A stretch of DNA of 64,000 nt, taken from positions 1 to 64,000 of the forward strand of contig JAAWEL010000057.1 in assembly GCA_022794255.1 (NCBI GenBank), read 5' to 3'. Made by a program: the position numbers and the translations under genes. The notes below the pieces were generated by a model. That model had not been told where the DNA came from and did no database searches. It was given only the letters and a program-made list of their open reading frames with translations. The DNA is from Lachnospiraceae bacterium (GTDB lineage Bacteria; Bacillota; Clostridia; Lachnospirales; Lachnospiraceae). This document shows, piece after piece, positions 30,699 through 39,227 of this stretch (position 1 is the stretch's first letter; each line of letters begins with the position of its first letter).

Positions 30699-31431
30699 TA
30701 TAGAGATTCGGGATGATGAAAGAGTAGATGATCTTCAGCGAAATCATTACCAGATTATCCAAAAGAAGAAGGGATTCTGTTTTGGAATGGATGCAGTGCT
30801 TTTGTCAGGTTTTGTTCAAGTGCGAGAGGGAGAATGTGTGATAGATCTGGGTACAGGTACTGGAATCATTCCTATTCTTCTGGAAGCAAAGACAAAGGGA
30901 AAACATTTTACAGGCATGGAAATCCAGGAAGCTGTTGCAGAGATGGCACAAAGAAGTGTAGGTTTAAATGGTTTAGAGAAAAAGATAAGGATTGTGCAGG
31001 GAGATATAAAGGAGGCTTGCCGAATATTCGGCAAGGCTTCTTTTGACGTGGTGACTTCCAATCCACCTTATATGATAAACCAGCATGGCATGAAAAATCC
31101 AGATCCGATGAAGGCTATTTCCAGACATGAGATTTTCTGCACGCTGGAGGATGTGGTGAGAGAAGCGTCAATGCTTTTAAAGCCGGGGGGCCGTTTTTAT
31201 ATGGTACACAGGCCCAGACGTCTGACAGAGATTTTCTGTATACTGCATCAATATGGATTGGAAGCAAAGAGAATGAAAATGGTTCATCCCTTTGTGGATA
31301 AGGAAGCAAATATGGTGATGATCGAGTCTGTACGGGGAGGCGGTTCTATGATGAAGGTGGAAGCTCCGGTGGTGGTATTTCAGAAGCCTGGGGTATATTC
31401 GGATGAAATCCGCACCACTTATGGTTATTAA
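30691..31431 (+). CDS. TrmN6-like tRNA1(Val) adenine-N6 methyltransferase (YabB type)
   Basis: 246 residues. SAM motif I is VIDLGTGTGIIPILL, and the target-base motif is SNPPYM, the NPPY signature of N6-adenine or amino-group methyltransferases. It overlaps the end of ricT by 8 bases (start ATG at 30691), so translation is coupled. YabB proteins modify tRNA in related bacteria; the exact site here is inferred. Confidence 0.88.
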   Translation: MNDIEIRDDERVDDLQRNHYQIIQKKKGFCFGMDAVLLSGFVQVREGECVIDLGTGTGIIPILLEAKTKGKHFTGMEIQEAVAEMAQRSVGLNGLEKKIRIVQGDIKEACRIFGKASFDVVTSNPPYMINQHGMKNPDPMKAISRHEIFCTLEDVVREASMLLKPGGRFYMVHRPRRLTEIFCILHQYGLEAKRMKMVHPFVDKEANMVMIESVRGGGSMMKVEAPVVVFQKPGVYSDEIRTTYGY

Positions 31432-31472
31432 GATACTGCCTTTAAGAAAACAGGAAGGGGTATGGTAAAGAT

Positions 31473-32327
31473 ATGGATGGGAGAACAGGAAAGTTGTATC
31501 TGTGTGCAACACCGATTGGCAATCTGGAGGATATTACTTTTCGGGTTTTGCATACATTAAAGGAAGTTGATTTGATTGCGGCAGAGGATACGAGACATAC
31601 AATTAAGTTGCTGAATCATTTTGAGATAAAAACGCCTATGACCAGCTATCATGAATACAATAAGGTGGATAAGGCAAGACAGCTTGTGGATAAGATGCAG
31701 AGCGGTGTGGATATTGCATTGGTGACTGATGCAGGGACCCCGGGAATCTCAGATCCGGGAGAGGAGCTGGTACGGCAGTGTTATGAGGCAGGAATCCAGG
31801 TGACTTCTCTGCCAGGGCCTTCTGCCTGTGTGACAGCTCTCACACTTTCCGGATTGTGTACCAGAAGATTTTGTTTTGAGGCATTTTTGCCAGTGGATAA
31901 AAAGGAAAGGCAATGGATTCTCAATGAGTTAAAAGATGAAACAAGGACGATTATTATCTATGAGGCTCCTCATCATTTGGTTAGAACTTTAGGAGAACTG
32001 GGAGAGGTGCTTGGAATGGAACGGTCTGTCACTTTGTGCCGGGAGCTTACGAAAAAATATGAGGAGGCTTTTCAGACTACTTTTTTGGGAGCTCTGAATC
32101 GGTATAAATCAGAGGAGCCTAAGGGAGAATGTGTGATTGTAATTGAAGGAAGGAAAATTGCAGAAATACAAAAGGAGAAGAGAAATTTATGGGAGAATAT
32201 AAGTATGCAGGAGCATATGGATGTTTATTTAGATCAGGGAATCGAGAAAAAAGAGGCGATGAAAATAGTTGCTAAAGACAGAGGTATCAGCAAGAGAGAT
32301 GTGTATCAAATATTGATGGAGAAATAA
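31473..32327 (+). CDS. rsmI: 16S rRNA (cytidine1402-2'-O)-methyltransferase RsmI
   Basis: 284 residues of the tetrapyrrole-methylase fold. The signatures LYLCATPIGNLEDITFR, AAEDTRHT, VTDAGTPGISDPG and SLPGPSA are all intact. It 2'-O-methylates C1402 of 16S rRNA. It ends the yaaO-to-rsmI block; yabA and the GIY-YIG gene that lie between ricT and rsmI in Bacillus are absent here. A strong terminator follows. Confidence 0.96.
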   Translation: MDGRTGKLYLCATPIGNLEDITFRVLHTLKEVDLIAAEDTRHTIKLLNHFEIKTPMTSYHEYNKVDKARQLVDKMQSGVDIALVTDAGTPGISDPGEELVRQCYEAGIQVTSLPGPSACVTALTLSGLCTRRFCFEAFLPVDKKERQWILNELKDETRTIIIYEAPHHLVRTLGELGEVLGMERSVTLCRELTKKYEEAFQTTFLGALNRYKSEEPKGECVIVIEGRKIAEIQKEKRNLWENISMQEHMDVYLDQGIEKKEAMKIVAKDRGISKRDVYQILMEK

Positions 32328-32343
32328 GATGTGGATATTAATT

Positions 32344-32381
32344 AAGAAGGGCAAGGGTTTTTGATAACCCGCCCTTCTTTT
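32344..32381. terminator. bidirectional terminator
   Basis: Stem AAGAAGGGC ... GCCCTTCTT with inner GGGTT / AACCC, then T-run. It lies between convergent rsmI and the UPF0597 gene. Confidence 0.85.
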
Positions 32382-32397
32382 AGAATGATTTGATTTT

Positions 32398-33690
32398 TTA
32401 TGCCATCTGGTCTTTTTCTATCATGATATCCAGAATCGTCTTGTCAGTCTGAGTCATTCCCGGATTGCTCACTTTTCCCATATTGTGAATCGCCTGTTCC
32501 GGAGTGTAGCCGCATATTCCGTCTGTGGGTTGAAGAACCACATCTGACATAGCAAGGGAAGCGCACATCATGGAAGCATTTGTAGCGGTAGCCAGCTTTA
32601 AGGCGCAGCCGATTTTTCCTCCGTCACAGATCATACCAGTAAGATTTCCACTCATATTTATGATGGCATTGCCAATCTGTGTATCATTTCCTCCCATCAG
32701 CCATACGATAGCAGCAGCGGCAGCAGTGGCAGCTGACACTCCGCAGCCACAAGTGGCAGACAACTTGCCGGTGTACATTTTTATGTATACATTCAAGGTG
32801 TGAGAGAAAGCCAGAGCTTTTACCAGCTGTTCATTAGAAGAGCCCAGATGCTTTGCGATCTCCACCACTGGAATGATAGCTGTGATTCCATGATTTCCAC
32901 TGCCGGCGCTGCTCATAACCGCATAAGGACAACCGCTCATACGGCCTTCTGCACTGCCGGCCACTCGTACCATTATACGGCTGAAAAGGCTGTTTCCCAA
33001 AGCATTGTCATTTAACTGCTTTTGTAAGGAGGAGGCAATTCCAATTCCCAGAGAATGTTCAAGGCTGTAATCCGCCAGCTTTTCATTCATCTCTACTCCA
33101 TGAATCATATCTGCCAGTTCATCTTCTGTACATTGTTCGATTACTGTTTTGATTTCAGCTACAGTCATTGTCATCAGCTTTTCATGAATTTCATCATTGG
33201 AGCTGATGGAATATTCTTTTTGTAAAAGAATTTCATTGTTTTTCTTAGTAAAAATAATATTGGAATGAGTATTGCGGATCTCACTGATTCCAATTCCTGA
33301 GGTTGTAATAATCTCTGCTCTGGCATACAACTGAGTTTCATTGGGATTGATCATTACAATTACATGATGGTCCTCTACCAGCTTAATAGCATTCTGGCTT
33401 ACTTCTGGCGTGATATCTTCTAAAAGCTGTAGTTTTTTTTCAGGATTACCCAGGCAGGCACCTAAAGCTGCAGCATATTTTAAACCTACTTTTTCAAAAC
33501 CAGGGATGCCTACACTCATTCCATTTTTGTAAATTCCAGGATTTACTTCCATTTTTATGGATACAATATCTCCTCCGATTGCATGCCATGCATCTGCAGC
33601 GGCAAGAGCGATACATACAGGTTCTGTACAGCCAAGAGCCGGGACAACCTCCTGATGAAGTAGGTGTAATAATTCTGCTTTTGTGATCAT
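32398..33690 (-). CDS. UPF0597 / L-cysteine desulfidase family (CyuA/CdsB type)
   Basis: 430 residues, full length for the YhaM/CyuA family, related to iron-sulfur L-serine dehydratases. Conserved cysteines lie in ALGCTEPVC (N-terminus), [26 protein letters not shown] and [11 protein letters not shown]. The family turns L-cysteine into pyruvate, ammonia and sulfide; serine dehydration is an alternative. AAGGAG precedes the ATG. Its promoter is of the -24/-12 type, and it diverges from a sigma-54 activator. Confidence 0.85.
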   Translation of the reverse strand: MITKAELLHLLHQEVVPALGCTEPVCIALAAADAWHAIGGDIVSIKMEVNPGIYKNGMSVGIPGFEKVGLKYAAALGACLGNPEKKLQLLEDITPEVSQNAIKLVEDHHVIVMINPNETQLYARAEIITTSGIGISEIRNTHSNIIFTKKNNEILLQKEYSISSNDEIHEKLMTMTVAEIKTVIEQCTEDELADMIHGVEMNEKLADYSLEHSLGIGIASSLQKQLNDNALGNSLFSRIMVRVAGSAEGRMSGCPYAVMSSAGSGNHGITAIIPVVEIAKHLGSSNEQLVKALAFSHTLNVYIKMYTGKLSATCGCGVSAATAAAAAIVWLMGGNDTQIGNAIINMSGNLTGMICDGGKIGCALKLATATNASMMCASLAMSDVVLQPTDGICGYTPEQAIHNMGKVSNPGMTQTDKTILDIMIEKDQMA

Positions 33691-33753
33691 ATGAAAACTC
33701 CTTCCTGATAATAATGAAATAATAAGTTCTGATTTTTTCTAATAATTAATATT

Positions 33754-33770
33754 AGCAAAAAACATGCCAA
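33754..33770 (-). promoter_or_regulatory. sigma-54 promoter of the UPF0597 gene
   Basis: The minus strand reads TTGGCATGTTTTTTGCT, matching YTGGCACG-NNNN-TTGCW at all but one of the fixed positions, with GG and GC in correct spacing. It lies about 64 bases before the start codon. Confidence 0.85.
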
Positions 33771-33889
33771 TTTTTGATTTTCCTGTTTTTGATAATTTTA
33801 GTCTGAAAGGAGAGAAAGAGGGTTGAAAAAGAGAAAAGAATATGGGAAAATGGTTATATTAAGAAAATAAAATAGGTTTATTATATAAA

Positions 33890-33898
33890 ATTGGTTAA
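33890..33898. promoter_or_regulatory. candidate activator half-site
   Basis: ATTGGTTAA, identical to part of the inverted repeat at 36013-36058, placed about 120 bases upstream of the -24 box of the UPF0597 gene: usual enhancer distance. Apart from this and the sigma-54 promoter, 33691-33945 holds only A/T-rich sequence. Confidence 0.5.
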
Positions 33899-33945
33899 AA
33901 ATAGAAATATAGACAAATTAAAAAAGAAAGGTAAAGGACAGGGGA

Positions 33946-36000
33946 ATGAAAAAGAAAAAAATCACAGTTATTTCTTTAGATCCCAGGGCAGGTGCTTCTT
34001 ATGCAGGAGAGATCAGAAGTTTATTCCAGGAGTATGCAGATATTTCTATGTTAAATGTGATGGACGGTTCAGCCATGGGAGTATTGGAGTGGGCAGATTT
34101 ATTTGTCATATCCACAGATGCTTACGGCTCAGCGGAGGAGGTGGGACGCCATGTTCCTATGGAATGTCAGACAATGGCAGTGGAGGTGTCTTTTCGATGG
34201 GCAGAGCTGCGGAAGTTAAAAGAGATTCCATCAGGAAAAAAAGTTTTGTTTGTAAATATGACTCAGACAATGGCCAGAGAAGCGATTGCCCAGTTAAATC
34301 AATTTGGTATCAACCATATTCAAATGATTCCTTTTTATCCTGGAGCAGTTTTGGAAGAGAATGTCCACATAGCAGTGACACCAGACGAGGTGCGGTATGT
34401 TCCTGATTCAATTGAGACAATTATTAATTTGGGGCAGAGATCTTGTACTTCCGGAATGATGATTGAGATTGCTCTGCGGCTTGAACTAGAGCATCTTCTT
34501 GAGACAGAAAAATTTAAAGAATATTTTCAGGCGATTGCTACTAATAATTACAGTTTTGATCAGATGTTCAGCCGCTCTATCCGATTGGAAAGCCAGTTCC
34601 ATATTTTAATGGAAATTTTGGAGGATGGTATTATTGGGGTAAATGAGAAGGGAGAGATATTTGCCTGCAATAATCATGCAGAGGAGATTACAAAGGTTAA
34701 TTCTCCATTGATAATAGGAAAAAGATGCGATGAGGTTTTTTCTTATATACCTTTTTTGAAATGTCTGCTGGAAAAAAAGACGGTTCCGGCAAAGATCATG
34801 AAGATCAATGGAGTGAATGTTAGTGTGGAAATTATTCCTGTATTACGGCAGGAAAATTGTATCGGGGCATTTGCAAGACTTCAGAAGTTTAATGAGATGG
34901 AGGTACGTCAGAATGAGCTGCGCAGTCAGCTTATGAGTAAAGGCCATGTGGCAAAATACAGCTTTGATGATGTGATTGGAGAATCAGAGGCAATAAGGAA
35001 AACAAAGTCTGTTTTGAAACGGATGGCTGTCAGCGAAAGTCCCATCCTTTTGATCGGGGAAACAGGAACAGGAAAGGAATTGTTTGCCCATGCAGTTCAT
35101 CAGGAATCAAAAAGAAAAGATGGACCGTTTATTGCCATTAATGTTGCTGCAGTGCCAGAAAATCTTTTGGAAAGCGAATTGTTTGGATATGAAGAGGGAG
35201 CTTTTACCGGAGCAAAAAAGGGAGGGCGCCCTGGACTTTTTGAATTTTCTCATAAGGGAACCTTGTTTTTGGATGAGGTGGAAGGCATGAGTCAGGCTCT
35301 TCAGATAAAGCTTCTTCGTGTTCTTCAGGAAAGGGAGATTATGAGAGTAGGAGGCAACCGTGTGATCAAGATTGATGTGCGGATTGTTGCTGCCACTAAT
35401 GAATCTCTGGAAGAAAAAGTGGAGGAAGGAAGTTTTCGAAGAGATTTGTACTATCGTTTGAATACCCTTCCTATTATGATTCCCACTCTGGCAGAAAGAG
35501 GAGAGGATATGTTTTTGATTATTGAGAGCATGCGAAAGGAGCTGGGAGGGAATTTTGTATTAACAGAAAGTGTGAAGGATTTTCTCAGAGATTATTCCTG
35601 GCCGGGAAATATACGGGAACTGAGAAATGTGGTGGAATATTTTGCCTACACAGGACAGGAAAAGATTACAATGGATGAGCTTCCTCCTACAGTATTTCGA
35701 AACAATTCTGTTCGGATCCATTCCGTTGCGGAGAAGAAAACAGAGACAGAGGAAGAATCAGAGGCTTATTGGTTTGTTTTGGACCAGCTTTATCAGGCAT
35801 CTGAAAAACACATGTCCATTGGAAGAGAGAGGATCCTGGCTGAGGCAAAAGAGAGATATCTACCGGTATCCCAGAAGGAAGTGAGAGATATTTTAACCGA
35901 TATGGCCAGACAAGGCCTGGTTTCTGTGGGAAGAGGAAGAGGAGGGAGTCGGCTGATGCCGGAAGGAAGAAATCTGTGGGAGAGGCATCAAAAAAGCTGA
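33946..36000 (+). CDS. sigma-54-dependent transcriptional activator (CdsR-like role inferred)
   Basis: 684 residues. Residues 1-200 form an N-terminal sensory region of unclear type (PrpR-N-like in outline). A PAS domain is at about 215-325. The AAA+ domain has Walker A GETGTGKE (371-378), the sigma-54 contact loop GAFTGA (418-423) and Walker B GTLFLDEV (438-445). The C-terminus (about 605-684) looks like a winged helix rather than the usual Fis-type HTH. It lies between two transcription units that both carry -24/-12 promoters. I recall a comparable regulator, CdsR, tied to cysteine desulfidase in Clostridioides difficile. Confidence 0.9.
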   Translation: MKKKKITVISLDPRAGASYAGEIRSLFQEYADISMLNVMDGSAMGVLEWADLFVISTDAYGSAEEVGRHVPMECQTMAVEVSFRWAELRKLKEIPSGKKVLFVNMTQTMAREAIAQLNQFGINHIQMIPFYPGAVLEENVHIAVTPDEVRYVPDSIETIINLGQRSCTSGMMIEIALRLELEHLLETEKFKEYFQAIATNNYSFDQMFSRSIRLESQFHILMEILEDGIIGVNEKGEIFACNNHAEEITKVNSPLIIGKRCDEVFSYIPFLKCLLEKKTVPAKIMKINGVNVSVEIIPVLRQENCIGAFARLQKFNEMEVRQNELRSQLMSKGHVAKYSFDDVIGESEAIRKTKSVLKRMAVSESPILLIGETGTGKELFAHAVHQESKRKDGPFIAINVAAVPENLLESELFGYEEGAFTGAKKGGRPGLFEFSHKGTLFLDEVEGMSQALQIKLLRVLQEREIMRVGGNRVIKIDVRIVAATNESLEEKVEEGSFRRDLYYRLNTLPIMIPTLAERGEDMFLIIESMRKELGGNFVLTESVKDFLRDYSWPGNIRELRNVVEYFAYTGQEKITMDELPPTVFRNNSVRIHSVAEKKTETEEESEAYWFVLDQLYQASEKHMSIGRERILAEAKERYLPVSQKEVRDILTDMARQGLVSVGRGRGGSRLMPEGRNLWERHQKS

Positions 36001-36012
36001 TAATAGAAAAAG

Positions 36013-36058
36013 TTGACCAATTAACCAATTTAACCTAAAATATTGGTTAATTGGTCAA
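36013..36058. promoter_or_regulatory. perfect 17-bp inverted repeat, candidate upstream activating site
   Basis: Arms TTGACCAATTAACCAAT (36013-36029) and ATTGGTTAATTGGTCAA (36042-36058) pair perfectly round a 12-base loop. A further AACCAAT half-site follows at 36067-36073. No T-run follows, so enhancer use is favoured over termination. The -24 box is about 170 bases downstream. The rest of 36059-36226 is A/T-rich without a gene. Confidence 0.75.
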
Positions 36059-36226
36059 ATTCAAGCAACCAATTTATTCTTATTTTGCTTTGTGATTGAT
36101 CAAAACAAAGAAAAAAGTTCAAAAAATTCAAAGAGAGACTATTTTATCTAGTAAAAATCCCATTGAAATAGAAAAAATCTGCAAAAAATACAAATAAAAA
36201 TATAAATTTAAGGTTCAAAGAGAGTT

Positions 36227-36243
36227 TTGGCATGGTTTGTGCA
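36227..36243 (+). promoter_or_regulatory. sigma-54 promoter of the C-S lyase operon
   Basis: TTGGCATGGTTTGTGCA fits YTGGCACGRNNNTTGCW with two mismatches and correct GG-to-GC spacing. It lies 58 bases before the start codon of the first gene. Confidence 0.82.
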
Positions 36244-36300
36244 TTATAAAGAGGCATAAGGCAAAAAGAGATGGTCAGATGCTAAAGCAGGAAAATAAAA

Positions 36301-37494
36301 ATGGAAAGGAAGAGTGCGGATATGAAGTACGATTTTGATCAGGTAATTGATCGCAGCAAAAACAGAGCAGCAAAATATGATGAGCGGGTGAAAAAATTTG
36401 GAACAGAGGATGTGATTCCTTTATGGGTAGCGGATATGGATTTTCGCACAGCTCAGCCAATTATTGATGCTTGCCGTCAGAAGGCAGAGGAAGGAATCTG
36501 GGGATATACATCCAGGCCGGACAGTTATTTTGAATCCGTAAGAAATTGGGAAAAGAGAAGAAATAACTGGGAGATTGATACTTCCCTGATGAGCTGGAGT
36601 CTTGGAGTGGTACCTGCCTTATCGGCAATTGTAAAAGTATTTAGCGAAGAAAATGATAAGGTAATGATTCAGACTCCTGTGTATTCTGAATTTTATGATG
36701 TGACAGAGGCATGGGGCCGTCAAGTAGTGGAAAATCCTATTGTGGAAAAAGATGGGTGCTGGACAATTGATTTTGATGATTTTGAGAAGAAGGCAAAGGA
36801 GGTAAAGATTTTTCTTCTTTGTAGTCCTCACAATCCCTTGGGAATCGTTTGGAAGAGGGAAGAGCTGGAAAAAATGGCAAAAATTTGTATAGAAAATGAT
36901 GTGTTGCTGGTTTCTGACGAGATTCATTCGGATTTGATATTTAATGGAAAGAAACACATCCCCACAGCTTCATTGTCTTTGGAGATTCAGTCAAAGGTGA
37001 TTTCCTGCGTATCAGCCACAAAGACTTTTAACCTGGCAGGAATTCAGGCCTCCACAACGATCTTTCCTAATAAGGAAATGAAGGATAGGTATGACAGATT
37101 TTGGATGAATATGGATATTCACAGAAATAATGCATTCAGCTCTGTGGCTATGGAGGCAGCCTACAATGAGGGAGAGGAATGGTTGGAACAGCTTTTGGAA
37201 TATCTTTCTGGGAATTTTAAATTTATTAAAGAGTATTTTGAGAAATATATCCCGGAAATCAAACCAAATATGCCAGATGCCACCTATCTGGTATGGCTGG
37301 ATTGCAGAAAGCTGGGGATGGATAACGAAAGCCTGAGAAGATTTATGATCGATAAGGCAAAGTTAGGATTGAATGAAGGGAATACCTTTGGCCGAAGCTT
37401 AAATGGATATATGCGCCTCAATGCTGCTTGTCCCAGAAGTGTTCTGGAAAAAGCATTAGGACAGCTTAAGGATGCAGTACACAGCCTGAGATAG
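36301..37494 (+). CDS. PatB/MalY-family C-S beta-lyase (aminotransferase fold)
   Basis: 397 residues, fold-type I PLP enzyme. VIPLWVADMDFRTA and GIWGYTSRPDSYF near the N-terminus and the PLP lysine in SATKTFNLAGIQ are the marks of MalY/PatB cystathionine or cysteine-S-conjugate beta-lyases, which release pyruvate, ammonia and a thiol. SPHNPLG binds the cofactor. Two starts are possible: 36301 (AGGA upstream) and 36322 (MKYDFD, AGGAAG upstream), the latter closer to homologues. It is the first gene of the sigma-54 operon. Confidence 0.88.
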   Translation: MERKSADMKYDFDQVIDRSKNRAAKYDERVKKFGTEDVIPLWVADMDFRTAQPIIDACRQKAEEGIWGYTSRPDSYFESVRNWEKRRNNWEIDTSLMSWSLGVVPALSAIVKVFSEENDKVMIQTPVYSEFYDVTEAWGRQVVENPIVEKDGCWTIDFDDFEKKAKEVKIFLLCSPHNPLGIVWKREELEKMAKICIENDVLLVSDEIHSDLIFNGKKHIPTASLSLEIQSKVISCVSATKTFNLAGIQASTTIFPNKEMKDRYDRFWMNMDIHRNNAFSSVAMEAAYNEGEEWLEQLLEYLSGNFKFIKEYFEKYIPEIKPNMPDATYLVWLDCRKLGMDNESLRRFMIDKAKLGLNEGNTFGRSLNGYMRLNAACPRSVLEKALGQLKDAVHSLR

Positions 37495-37550
37495 AAAAGA
37501 AATAAGAAATAGTAAAAGCCAAAAAATAATACATTTACAGGAGAAAGAAA

Positions 37551-38801
37551 ATGGATAAGAAAAAATTATGGGACAATTATAAATTTCCATTGATTTTGCT
37601 GGGAGGCATTATCATTGGCGCTATTGTAGGGCTTATTATGGGGGAGAAGGCATCTGTTTTTGAGCCTTTGGGGCAGATCTTTTTAAATCTGATGTTTACA
37701 ATCGTGGTACCTATGGTATTTGTGTCAATCACCACTGCTGTGGGAAATATGCTGAATATGAAAAGGCTGGGAAAGATCCTGGGGAGTTTGGTTCTGACCT
37801 TTGTGGTAACAGGCTTGTTTGCAGCGGCTTTGGTGTTGGTTGTGATAAATATATGGCCCCCGGCAGCAAATACTACTATAGCAATGGGAGCAGCTGAGAT
37901 GGAGGAAGCTTCTAACATCAGCGATATGATTGTGGGATCTTTGACGGTTAATGATTTTTCCGGGCTGATGAGCAGAAGTAATATGCTTCCTATCATTGTG
38001 TTTGCCATTATGTCTGGCTTGGCAGTGGCATCCTGCGGGGGACAGGAATCTCCGATTGGGAGAATTTTAAACAATTTGAACGATGTCATTATGAAAATGG
38101 TTGATATGATCATGAAGCTGGCCCCCATTGGTCTTGGTGCATATTTTGCAAATTTGGTAGGAGAATTTGGTCCTCAGCTTATAGGAGATTATGGGCGTAC
38201 TATGGTGATCTATTACCCGATGTGTGCAGTATATGTGCTGGTATTCTTTCCTTTGTACAGTTATTTTGCAGGAGGAAAGCTGGGAATCCGCAGAATGGTA
38301 AAATATATTTTTAATCCCGCTGTCACTGCTTTTGCAACCCAGAGTTCAGTGGCTACACTTCCGGTAAATATGGAAGCTTGTAAGAAAATTGGGGTACCAG
38401 AGGATATAAGCAATATTGTTCTTCCAATGGGAGCTACTATGCATATGGATGGTTCCGTGTTGTCATCGATTACAAAGATTGCTTTTTTGTTTGGGATTTT
38501 TCAGATGCCTTTTGTCGGAATTGATACATATGCAATGGCAATTGTGGTTTCTATTTTAAGTGCTTTTGTCCTTTCTGGGGCGCCTGGAGGCGGACTTGTG
38601 GGAGAGATGCTGATTGTCAGCTTATTCGGATTTCCAGCAGAAGCCTTTCCATTAATTGCGACCATAGGATTTTTGGTAGACCCGGCAGCTACCTGTCTGA
38701 ATGCGTCAGGTGATACGATTGCATCTATGGTGATTACCCGGCTTGTGGAGGGCAAGGATTGGTTGGAAAAGAAAATGGCAACAGGGCAATTGGCAGATTA
38801 A
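37551..38801 (+). CDS. DAACS-family amino acid:cation symporter, probably neutral amino acid or cystine
   Basis: 416 residues, the glutamate-transporter fold. The hairpin-1 motif is TQSSVATLP, followed by MGATMHMDGS and the hairpin-2 SGAPGGG. The TM8 motif reads VDPAATCLNASGDT. Aligned with GltPh, the equivalent of Arg397, which binds the side-chain carboxylate of Asp/Glu, is Ala, while Asp394, Thr398 and Asn401 are kept. This argues against an acidic substrate. Given the neighbours, cysteine, cystine or serine are candidates. AGGAG precedes the ATG. Confidence 0.87.
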   Translation: MDKKKLWDNYKFPLILLGGIIIGAIVGLIMGEKASVFEPLGQIFLNLMFTIVVPMVFVSITTAVGNMLNMKRLGKILGSLVLTFVVTGLFAAALVLVVINIWPPAANTTIAMGAAEMEEASNISDMIVGSLTVNDFSGLMSRSNMLPIIVFAIMSGLAVASCGGQESPIGRILNNLNDVIMKMVDMIMKLAPIGLGAYFANLVGEFGPQLIGDYGRTMVIYYPMCAVYVLVFFPLYSYFAGGKLGIRRMVKYIFNPAVTAFATQSSVATLPVNMEACKKIGVPEDISNIVLPMGATMHMDGSVLSSITKIAFLFGIFQMPFVGIDTYAMAIVVSILSAFVLSGAPGGGLVGEMLIVSLFGFPAEAFPLIATIGFLVDPAATCLNASGDTIASMVITRLVEGKDWLEKKMATGQLAD

Positions 38802-38837
38802 ATTTAAGACAAAATATATAGAAAAAGGAGATAAAAA

Positions 38838-39206
38838 ATGAATGTGATTGAGACAAAGAAGGCACCAGGCGCTATTGGACCATATTCTCAAGGTTTTGAG
38901 ATTCATGGTGTTGTTTACACTTCAGGACAGATTCCGGTAAATCCGGAGAGCGGTAAGATTCCTGAGGGAATAGCTGCTCAGGCAGAGCAGAGCTGTAAAA
39001 ATGTGGGAGCAATTCTTGAAGAAGCAGGGACAGGATTGGATAAGGTATTTAAGACTACATGTTTTTTGGCTGATATGGAAGATTTTGCAGAATTTAATAA
39101 AATATATGCAGAGTATTTTGTGTCAAAGCCAGCCAGAAGTTGTGTGGCAGTAAAGAGCCTGCCAAAAGGAGTTCTGTGTGAGATTGAAGCGATTGCTGTA
39201 AAATAA
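38838..39206 (+). CDS. ridA: RidA family enamine/imine deaminase
   Basis: 122 residues. GAIGPYSQG near the N-terminus, the catalytic Arg in PARSCVAVKSLPKG and CEIEAIAV at the end are typical of RidA (YjgF/YER057c/UK114). It hydrolyses 2-aminoacrylate released by PLP lyases and cysteine/serine eliminases, which fits its place with the C-S lyase and desulfidase. AAGGAG lies upstream, 36 bases after the symporter. Confidence 0.95.
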   Translation: MNVIETKKAPGAIGPYSQGFEIHGVVYTSGQIPVNPESGKIPEGIAAQAEQSCKNVGAILEEAGTGLDKVFKTTCFLADMEDFAEFNKIYAEYFVSKPARSCVAVKSLPKGVLCEIEAIAVK

Positions 39207-39227
39207 CAGGAAGGACGGTTGTCAGAT

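Noticed and set aside
36013-36058. Inverted repeat as the terminator of the sigma-54 activator gene
   Set aside because: No T-run follows in the forward direction, and its half-site recurs near the other sigma-54 promoter.
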